From NCBI GenBank assembly GCA_026992375.1, contig JALXAF010000012.1, positions 1 to 9,291 of the forward strand: 9,291 nucleotides of DNA, written 5' to 3'. The notes beneath the pieces were generated by a model. The model saw only the letters and a program-made list of their open reading frames with translations. It was not told the origin of the DNA and made no database searches. Numbering within the stretch: position 1 is the stretch's first letter; each line of letters starts with the position of its first letter. Positions 4,239 to 9,291 of this stretch are shown piece by piece. The stretch comes from Anaerolineae bacterium (GTDB lineage Bacteria; Chloroflexota; Anaerolineae; J102). The position numbers were made by a program, and so were the translations under genes.

Positions 4239-7139
4239 TCACCCAACCCGATAAACAGAGCCCTCCTCGCCCTTCTCCACCATAATCCGCACGGGAAACT
4301 GATCCTTCAATTCATCGATGTGGGTGATGACCAGGATCAACGCGAACTCATCCTTGATCATGTGGATGGCCTCCACCAGATTCTCGCGTCCTTGCGCGTC
4401 CTGCGTGCCAAACCCCTCATCGATGAACAGCGTTTGCAGGGCCGCTCCCGCGCGGCGAGCCAACAAACGACTAAGCGCAATCCGCAACGCAAGATCCACC
4501 CGAAACGCTTCGCCGCCCGAATACAACTCATAGGGCCGGGAGCCAAGCTCGTCCGAGATGATGACATCCAGCGCCTCCTTCAGCCCGCCCGTCTTCTTCT
4601 CTTGCTGAGTCTCCAACCGCACATTCATGCGCCCATCGCTGAGCCGGGCCAACAGCCGATTGGCCTCCGCCTCAAGCTCCGGCAGCGCCGCCTCGATGAT
4701 CATCGCCTGCACGCCATCCCGCCCGAAAGCCTTCTCCAGCACCTGATAACGATGCAGCCGACCTTTTACCTCCGTCAGTGACTCCTCCAGCCGGGCCCGC
4801 TGCCGACGCACCCCCTCCAGCGCCTGCAAACGCTGCTCCGCCGCCACCAACCGATCATTCGCCTCCTTCCACGCCCGATGCGCCTCATCCGCGGCCTGCT
4901 GCGCCTCCCGCCAGGCCGCTTGGGCCTCGGGCAGCCCCTGTGCGGCCTCGGCCAACGCAGCCAGCTCCTGCTCATCCTCCGCCAGCGCCGCGGCTTCACG
5001 CTCCCCGCGGGCGGCCAAACGCGCCACCGCAGCCTCGATCTCGGGCAGACGCTCCTCAGCCCCCTGCACCCGCCGCCACAGCTCCTCCGCATCCTGCAAA
5101 CGCCTGCGCAATCGACGCGCCTGCTCATGCGCCTGCTCGTCATAAGTCAACGCTTCCAACTGCTCCCGCACAGCAGTCAATTTTTTCTGGAGATCGGGCC
5201 GCACGCCCCCTTCCAAACGAGTCAGGATGTCCCGCACCGACGTTTTGATCCCGGGCAAAAGCGCAGCCAGCCGCCGGGCCTCCGCCAGCCGATTCTCCAA
5301 CTCCGCCAACATCCGCCGTCTTTCAGCCAGCCCCGCCAGGCGCTCCCTCAAATCAGCCGACTCCCGTCGCAAACCATCCTCCTCTTGGGTTAGCGCCTGA
5401 ACCTGCTGTTGCAGCGCCGCAGCCTGCTCAGCCAACGACGCCTCATCCCCCTCATAATCCTCCAAACGAGCCTGCAAAGCAGCCAACTGATTGCGCAGCC
5501 CCGGCAAACGACGCAACTCGAACGCGGTCTCATCGATAGCCGCCTTCAGCGCCTTCTCCTCCTGCGCCATCTCCGTCAACGAAGCCTGCACCTCCCTGTA
5601 CTGCTCCCGCAGCGCGGCCAGCGTTTGCTCATACTCCTGCAACACATGCTCCCGGCCCGTCTCTCCCAGCGGACGCCGACACACCGGGCATGAATCCGTC
5701 TCACCCCGCTCCAGCAGCGCCCGGCGTTCATTCAAATCATCCGCCTCCTGCTTGATGCGCTCCAACTCGTGACGGGCCTGCTGCATCAGCACCCGCAACT
5801 CCGAAAGACGCGTCCGCCGCGCCTGATTCTCCGCGTCCAGCGCCTCCATCCGGGCCAACTCCTCCTGCAACGAAGTCCGCTTCGCCTCCAGCTCGGGCAA
5901 CGCCGCCAGCAACTTTTGCAGCCGCTCCAACTCGCGCCGGGCCTGCTTCACCTCCGCCGCGATCTGCGCCAAACGCCCGGCATTGGCCCGCTCCGCCCGC
6001 GCCATTTGCTCCAACGCCGCCACATCCTCCTGCAGCGCCGCCGTCCGCGCCTCCAGATCCGGCAGATTCTCGACAGCCTCCTCCGCCTCCTGCAACTGCC
6101 GTTTCTTCAGCGCCAAATCCGTCTCCAGCAGCGCCCGCTCCCGCTCGATAGCCTGCTCCAGGGCCCGCTCCTCCCGCTCCAGCGGACGCCGCTGCGTCAA
6201 CACCTGATTCCAGCGCGCATCCTCGGCCTCGGCCTGCTGCAACCTGCGATACCCCTCCGCCGCCTCCTCTTTCTGCGCCAACAGCGCCCGAATCGCGGCC
6301 AGACGCTCCCTGGCCCGGGCCAACTCCTCCTCTGTCTGCGCCCGCTCCGCCTGCGCCCGCGTCACCCGCCAGGCCAGCTTTTTGCGGGCCTCCTCCTTGT
6401 TCGTCAGGTCTTGCAACGTCCTCTGAGCCTCGAGCATGGCCCGGGCCGCAGACTCCCGCGTCAGACGGGTTTCCAGCTCCGCCACCCTGGCCTGCCGAAT
6501 AGCTTCCTCATACGCCTGCTGCTGCGCCAACTCAGCGCGCAACTCGCTCAAACGCCCCTCCAATCGATCCACCTCCCGCTGAAGCTCCTTCGCCATCTCC
6601 CGCGCCCGGATTGCGTAGCGATCATACCGGGCGAGATTCAGCACCTTGCCCAGGATATTCTTGCGCTTGCCCGGCGTGGCCGACGTAAACGCATCCGCCT
6701 CGCCCTGCTTCAGAAACGCGGTGTGCACAAAGGTCTCATAATCCATGCGCAGGATCTCCTCGATCTTGCGCTGAGTGGCCCGGGCGCCGCTTTCGGTCAG
6801 AGGCTGCCATCGCGCCTCCCCCTCATCCCAGATGAACAGATCCAGCCGGGGCTTGCTGCTCTTGCCCCGTCGATACCGCTTGCGCTCGACTCGATACAAC
6901 TGTTCGCCCAGATAAAACTCGAAATCCACAATCATCTCGGCGCTGCCCAGGTGTATGAGATCATCATCCGCGGCCCGGGCCTTGCCCCACAGCGCCCAGG
7001 TGATAGCATCCAACAGCGCCGACTTGCCATGCCCGTTTTGTCCGATGAGCACAGCCAGGTGCATTTCCGAAAAATCCAGAGGCTCTTGCGGAGACTTGTA
7101 GCTGAGAAAGTTTTGCAGAGAGAGTTTGTGCGGTATCAT
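4239..7139 (-). CDS. sbcC: SbcC/Rad50-type SMC-like ATPase, DNA double-strand-end repair
   Basis: SbcC (bacterial Rad50) partners with the nuclease SbcD (Mre11) to open DNA hairpins and process double-strand ends, using ATP to drive conformational change. The 966-residue protein is full length and has every hallmark. Walker A is GQNGHGKS (33-40) after the SLQNFLSYK strand. The Q-loop is FLKQGEADAF (Q145). Long heptad-rich coiled coils run from about 180 to 475 and from about 495 to 780. The zinc hook CPVC (C484, C487) sits exactly at mid-protein. The ABC signature is YSGGEAFRVDLALR (S874-E877), Walker B is LFIDE (D907, E908), the D-loop is GTQD, and the H-loop histidine is H940 in VITHIDE. 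ATG 7139 gives the canonical N-terminus; only a weak AAGG precedes it. The neighbours are divergent upstream and convergent downstream, so it is a single-gene unit here and sbcD is not adjacent. Direct repeats lie on both sides. Confidence 0.97.
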   Translation of the reverse strand: MIPHKLSLQNFLSYKSPQEPLDFSEMHLAVLIGQNGHGKSALLDAITWALWGKARAADDDLIHLGSAEMIVDFEFYLGEQLYRVERKRYRRGKSSKPRLDLFIWDEGEARWQPLTESGARATQRKIEEILRMDYETFVHTAFLKQGEADAFTSATPGKRKNILGKVLNLARYDRYAIRAREMAKELQREVDRLEGRLSELRAELAQQQAYEEAIRQARVAELETRLTRESAARAMLEAQRTLQDLTNKEEARKKLAWRVTRAQAERAQTEEELARARERLAAIRALLAQKEEAAEGYRRLQQAEAEDARWNQVLTQRRPLEREERALEQAIERERALLETDLALKKRQLQEAEEAVENLPDLEARTAALQEDVAALEQMARAERANAGRLAQIAAEVKQARRELERLQKLLAALPELEAKRTSLQEELARMEALDAENQARRTRLSELRVLMQQARHELERIKQEADDLNERRALLERGETDSCPVCRRPLGETGREHVLQEYEQTLAALREQYREVQASLTEMAQEEKALKAAIDETAFELRRLPGLRNQLAALQARLEDYEGDEASLAEQAAALQQQVQALTQEEDGLRRESADLRERLAGLAERRRMLAELENRLAEARRLAALLPGIKTSVRDILTRLEGGVRPDLQKKLTAVREQLEALTYDEQAHEQARRLRRRLQDAEELWRRVQGAEERLPEIEAAVARLAARGEREAAALAEDEQELAALAEAAQGLPEAQAAWREAQQAADEAHRAWKEANDRLVAAEQRLQALEGVRRQRARLEESLTEVKGRLHRYQVLEKAFGRDGVQAMIIEAALPELEAEANRLLARLSDGRMNVRLETQQEKKTGGLKEALDVIISDELGSRPYELYSGGEAFRVDLALRIALSRLLARRAGAALQTLFIDEGFGTQDAQGRENLVEAIHMIKDEFALILVITHIDELKDQFPVRIMVEKGEEGSVYRVG

Positions 7140-7183
7140 TGACCAGACGCCTTGAAAGCAGAAGTGTATTTATCAACGGAATC

Positions 7184-7199
7184 CTTGCTCGCGGGCAAG
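7184..7199. promoter_or_regulatory. Near-perfect 16-base palindrome upstream of sbcC
   Basis: CTTGCTCGCGGGCAAG is self-complementary apart from one central mismatched pair. It lies 45 bases before the sbcC start, in the divergent sbcC/UbiD-family intergenic region. On the minus strand a weak TTGCCC with a TGATAA-like box 17 bases later overlaps it, so it could be an operator. A second perfect palindrome, GGAACGTTCC (7368-7377), lies 39 bases before the UbiD-family start. Neither matches a regulator site I can name. Confidence 0.3.
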
Positions 7200-7213
7200 A
7201 AATTGTCTCAGGC

Positions 7214-7327
7214 GAAGCATGTCCTGAGCCTGTCCTGAACGAAATGAAGGAACTCGCCGAAGAGTCGCCAAGGGCTAAGTTTTTCTTTGCCTCTTTTTTC
7301 TTTGCGGCTCTGCGTCTTTGCGTGAGA
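7214..7327 (+). repeat. Dispersed composite repeat, copy 2 (upstream of sbcC)
   Basis: The blocks of the copy at 4092-4180 recur in the same order and orientation. GAAGCATGTCCTGA is followed by a short internal duplication (GTCCTGAGCCT/GTCCTGAAC), then GAAATGAAGG, CTCGCCGAAG, CGCCAAGGGCTAAG with a T-rich TTTTTCTTTGCC tract, and GCGTCTTTGCGTGAGA (7312-7327). The final 16-base block is identical in both copies. The repeat occupies most of the divergent intergenic region between sbcC and the UbiD-family gene. Confidence 0.75.
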
Positions 7328-7416
7328 TCATCTTTTTGGTTCCGGTTTGTCCGGGTTAGGGGACGCCGGAACGTTCCTGAAAAGCGATTTTCATTTTACC
7401 ACACCCCTCACATCCC

Positions 7417-8745
7417 ATGGACATCTCATCCTTTCTCGCCGCGGCCCGCAAAAACGGCTGGCTGGCGACCATCGACAGGCCCGTCGATCCCGATCTCGAA
7501 CTGGCTGCGGTCGCCTACGCCCTGGATGGCTGCCCCGCATTGTTCACCAACATCATCGGACATCCAGGCTGGCGCGTGGTCACAGGTCTTGCTTCGGCCC
7601 GGCGTCATTTCGCCCTGAGCCTGAATTGTGAGCCGGATCAGCTCATCTTTCGCCTGGCCCACGCCTTCGCCAACCCCCGGCCCGCGCCCCTGGTCGAAAC
7701 GGCCCCCTGGCAGGAAATCATCCACCGGCCCGGAAACCTCGACGACCTGCCCATCCTCAAACACCTGCCCGATGACGCCGGACGTTACGTCACCGCGGGC
7801 GTGCTCATCACCCGCGACCCCGAGACGGGCCTCAACGCCTCCTACCATCGCCTGCTGCAACTGGATAACCGCCGCTTCGCCGCCCGGCTGGTGGAAAATC
7901 GGGGAACGCACGCCGCCTGGAGGAAGAGCAATGGCGATCTGCCGGTGGCCATCGCCATCGGCCTGCCCCTGCACATCCTGCTGGCCGCCAGCATGTCGCC
8001 CGCGCCCGGCGTTTTCGAGATGAACATCGCCCAGGCCCTGGCCCCCGCGCCCCTCGCCCGGTGCATCACCAACGACCTGCTGGTTCCGGCGGATGCGGAG
8101 CTGGTGCTGGAGGGGCGTCTCACCCATCAGCTAACCGCCGAAGGCCCCTTCGTCGATCTCACCGAGACCAGCGACATCGTGCGCCAGCAGCCCATCATCG
8201 AGATCGACGCCATCGCCCACCGGCGGCGCCCGTTCTATCATGGCCTGCTGCCCGGCCAGTTGGAGCACAAACTGCTCATGGGCATGCCCAAAGAGCCGGG
8301 CATCTACGCCGCGGTGAAAGAGGTGGCCGACGTGAAAAACGTTCACATCACGCCGGGCGGGGCCTCGTGGCTTCATGCCGTGGTGCAAATCCGCAAGCGC
8401 CGTCCCGACGACGGTCGCCGGGCCGCGGAGGCCGCGTTCCGCGGGCACGGCTCGCTGAAACACGTGGTCGTGGTGGATGAAGACATCGACATCTTCGATC
8501 CCAACGACGTGGAGTGGGCCATTGCCACCCGGGTGCAGGCGACCCGGGATGTGATGATCTTCCCGGATCAGCCTTCCAGCTCGCTGGACCCGTCCGCCCG
8601 GCACATCCCGGGCCAGAAGTCGCGTAGCGACAAGGCCGCGATAGACGCCACCATCCCCTGGGAGACGTCCGATGGGCCAGCTCATGCCCAGGGCTTCCGC
8701 CGCGTCGCCTTTCCGCTGGTCGATCTGGACGATTATCTGGGCTGA
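7417..8745 (+). CDS. UbiD-family prenylated-FMN-dependent decarboxylase
   Basis: UbiD enzymes reversibly (de)carboxylate unsaturated or aromatic acids using prFMN made by UbiX. At 442 residues this belongs to the shorter UbiD forms and is not the roughly 490-residue ubiquinone-pathway type. Family landmarks: NASYHR (N140, R145), aligning with Fdc1 N168 and R173 at the same five-residue spacing; H165 in NRGTHAAW and E201 in GVFEMNIAQAL as likely metal/prFMN phosphate ligands; DLLVPADAELVLEG (220-233); AEGPFVDLTE with E242 and D247; and LEHKLLMGMPKEPGIY. The Fdc1 motif EGPFGE has Glu at the last position (E282), whereas this protein has Asp (D247). The substrate cannot be assigned; a quinone, isoprenoid or aromatic acid role is possible, and ubiX is not in the window. 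ATG 7417 has no visible Shine-Dalgarno sequence. A GC-rich GCCCG-GAACGT-CGGGC hairpin (8750-8765) follows the stop. Confidence 0.9.
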   Translation: MDISSFLAAARKNGWLATIDRPVDPDLELAAVAYALDGCPALFTNIIGHPGWRVVTGLASARRHFALSLNCEPDQLIFRLAHAFANPRPAPLVETAPWQEIIHRPGNLDDLPILKHLPDDAGRYVTAGVLITRDPETGLNASYHRLLQLDNRRFAARLVENRGTHAAWRKSNGDLPVAIAIGLPLHILLAASMSPAPGVFEMNIAQALAPAPLARCITNDLLVPADAELVLEGRLTHQLTAEGPFVDLTETSDIVRQQPIIEIDAIAHRRRPFYHGLLPGQLEHKLLMGMPKEPGIYAAVKEVADVKNVHITPGGASWLHAVVQIRKRRPDDGRRAAEAAFRGHGSLKHVVVVDEDIDIFDPNDVEWAIATRVQATRDVMIFPDQPSSSLDPSARHIPGQKSRSDKAAIDATIPWETSDGPAHAQGFRRVAFPLVDLDDYLG

Positions 8746-8840
8746 CGCCGCCCGGAACGTCGGGCCCGGGCGAACGCGTTGGCTCGGGCCTCGGTGTTGG
8801 GGAGGTCGCGGGCGCGGAGGGCGATGAGGTCGTCGGGCAT
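8733..8840 (-). CDS. Possible small ORF or gene remnant, Arg/Ala-rich, 35 residues
   Basis: From ATG 8840 the frame runs 35 codons, starting MPDDLIALRARDLPNTEARA, and stops at 8733, overlapping the 3' end of the UbiD-family gene by 13 bases. Third codon positions are almost all G or C, as in the true genes here, and the charge pattern is protein-like. However, no Shine-Dalgarno sequence is seen; a simple-repeat tract lies immediately upstream. GC-rich shadow frames easily produce such ORFs. I do not recognise it. It may be a truncated 5' end of a lost gene or chance. Confidence 0.2.
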   Translation of the reverse strand: MPDDLIALRARDLPNTEARANAFARARRSGRRQPR

Positions 8841-8846
8841 AGGAGA

Positions 8847-8992
8847 GTGAGCAGTGAGTAGTAAGTAGTAAGCAGTGTGTGGTGGACAGTGGACAGTTTC
8901 CAGGGGGGGGGCGCGAAGGGGCCGATTCGTGAAACGTAAAACGTGACGCGTAAGATCCCGCGCTTCACGCCGAATTTTGACGTCTGACGTCT
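8847..8992. repeat. Simple-repeat and low-complexity tract
   Basis: Several short-period tracts follow one another: GTGAGCAGTGAGTAGTAAGTAGTAAGCAGT from 8847 (AGTAAGTAGTAAGCAGT-style variants), GTGGACA/GTGGACAGT (8882-8897), a run of nine G (8903-8911), CGTGAAACGTAAAACGTGACGCGT (8928-8951 region), and a tandem GACGTCT x2 (8979-8992). There is no coding signal. Such degenerate tracts act as intergenic filler in some Chloroflexota-like genomes. The G-run is prone to length change and to assembly error. Confidence 0.65.
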
Positions 8993-9007
8993 GGCAACCT
9001 GCCCGCA

Positions 9008-9047
9008 GCTTGTCCTGAGCATAGGCGAAGGGCCTTGCCGAAGGGTT
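9008..9047 (+). repeat. Dispersed repeat, partial copy 3
   Basis: GCTTGTCCTGAGCATAGGCG followed by AAGGGCCTTGCCGAAGGG corresponds to the first half of the composite repeat at 4092-4180 and 7214-7327, in the same orientation. The GCGTCTTTGCGTGAGA half is absent. It lies between the simple-repeat tract and the recombinase relic. Confidence 0.6.
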
Positions 9048-9112
9048 TGACGCCGTTGTAGGCTCGCCCAACCCCGACCTGGCAACCCCCAATCCTCAAC
9101 CCAATCCTGATC

Positions 9113-9220
9113 CTATATGACGTAGCTCTGCTCAGTGCGGTAAGAGTAATGTATCTGAGGGAGAGTGAAGCGGAGTTGATCCAGAAGTTTAAGCTTGTTC
9201 GATATTTGAGGCATGGCCAT
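9113..9220 (-). pseudogene. N-terminal relic of an integron-integrase-like tyrosine recombinase
   Basis: From ATG 9220 (or ATG 9214, giving MPQISNK) the frame encodes 35 residues and ends at TAG 9113. The sequence KLKLLDQLRF followed by HYSYRTEQSYV is the hallmark of the SAM-like core-binding domain at the start of IntI-like tyrosine recombinases (family pattern: KLLDQVRxxxRxxHYSxRTExxYxxWIxRF). The expected next residues are x-W-I-R-R-F. Removing one A near 9115 would give ATA TGG ATC AGG (I-W-I-R), so a one-base insertion may have caused the stop. Beyond that, similarity is lost into intergenic repeats, and the catalytic R-H-R-Y domain is absent. Such recombinases are about 320 residues, so only about a tenth remains. 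It marks a former integron or mobile element at this site. The call rests on motif recognition by eye. Confidence 0.72.
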
Positions 9221-9291
9221 TTGAGGCGTCTGATGTGATTATGGAAAAAGGGTGACCGTTCAGGTAGTCTGATTCGGCTCGAAAACGCCTT

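Noticed and set aside
4004..4246. Minus-strand 80-codon frame just after sbcC
   Set aside because: It is a reading of the dispersed repeat (its protein includes FGEALHFVQDMLCT-type repeat translation), with no domain and no RBS.
5769..7142. Long plus-strand open frame (457 codons) opposite the 5' half of sbcC
   Set aside because: It is exactly antisense to a gene with complete SbcC motifs, and its product is low-complexity Leu/Arg/Gln/Pro. This is what the complement of GC-rich Ala/Glu/Arg/Leu coiled-coil codons produces.
7368..7377. GGAACGTTCC as a LexA/SOS box
   Set aside because: GAAC and GTTC are directly joined without the 4-base spacer of the GAAC-N4-GTTC type site, so this is only an unassigned palindrome.
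7139..7618. Plus-strand 159-codon frame between sbcC and the UbiD-family gene
   Set aside because: Its first half translates the repeat and its T-rich tract, and its second half runs out of frame over the true UbiD-family start.
7426..8127. Minus-strand 233-codon frame inside the UbiD-family gene
   Set aside because: A GC-rich shadow of a well-supported gene, with a Gly/Gln/Arg/Val-rich product and no recognisable domain.
8847..8992. CRISPR array
   Set aside because: The repeats are short, of varying period and without spacers; they are simple-sequence tracts.
8348..9085. Minus-strand 245-codon frame spanning the UbiD-family 3' end and the repeat region, in frame with the recombinase relic
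   Set aside because: Although in frame with the relic after its stop, the product is translated simple repeat followed by antisense UbiD codons. It has no integrase catalytic residues.

Overview
The window is GC-rich bacterial chromosomal DNA. The gene set (nuoM-nuoN of a 14-subunit complex I, SbcC/Rad50, a UbiD-family decarboxylase) fits many free-living bacteria. The intergenic DNA carries short dispersed repeats of the kind I associate with Chloroflexota (Anaerolineae/Caldilineae-like) genomes: a TGTCCTGAACGAA...CGCCGAAG unit, a GCGTCTTTGCGTGAGA unit and AGTAAGTAGTAAGCAGT-type tracts. The phylum is an inference from recalled repeat style, not a search result.

Layout, left to right. (1) Positions 3-2415, + strand: the 3' part of nuoM and a complete nuoN, the two antiporter-like membrane subunits of NADH:quinone oxidoreductase. 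They are separated by an unusually long 274-base gap that holds a 28-base-arm imperfect inverted repeat. (2) Positions 2416-2587: a convergent intergenic stretch with a nested palindromic repeat. (3) Positions 2588-3344, - strand: a two-gene operon of lower GC, a Phd/YefM-type antitoxin followed, with an 8-base overlap, by a Nudix hydrolase where a toxin gene would normally be. A promoter-like pair and an inverted repeat suited to autoregulation lie upstream. (4) Positions 3455-3961, + strand: a GNAT acetyltransferase, divergent from the antitoxin. (5) Positions 4239-7139, - strand: a complete 966-residue SbcC/Rad50-type ATPase with its zinc hook exactly at mid-protein, but with no sbcD/mre11 beside it. 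Related composite repeats flank it on both sides in the same orientation. (6) Positions 7417-8745, + strand: a UbiD-family prFMN-dependent decarboxylase, divergent from sbcC, with Asp where the Fdc1-type catalytic Glu is expected. (7) Positions 8746-9291: no intact gene. It contains simple repeats, a third copy of the dispersed repeat and, at 9113-9220 on the - strand, a 35-residue relic of the N-terminal domain of an integron-integrase-like tyrosine recombinase.

The blocks look functionally independent: respiration, a small regulated nucleotide-hydrolase module, DNA end repair and a decarboxylation step. The most unusual items are the antitoxin-Nudix pair, the recombinase relic, the orphan sbcC between repeats and the Asp-variant UbiD. 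I saw no CRISPR array, tRNA or rRNA, and no intact mobile element.
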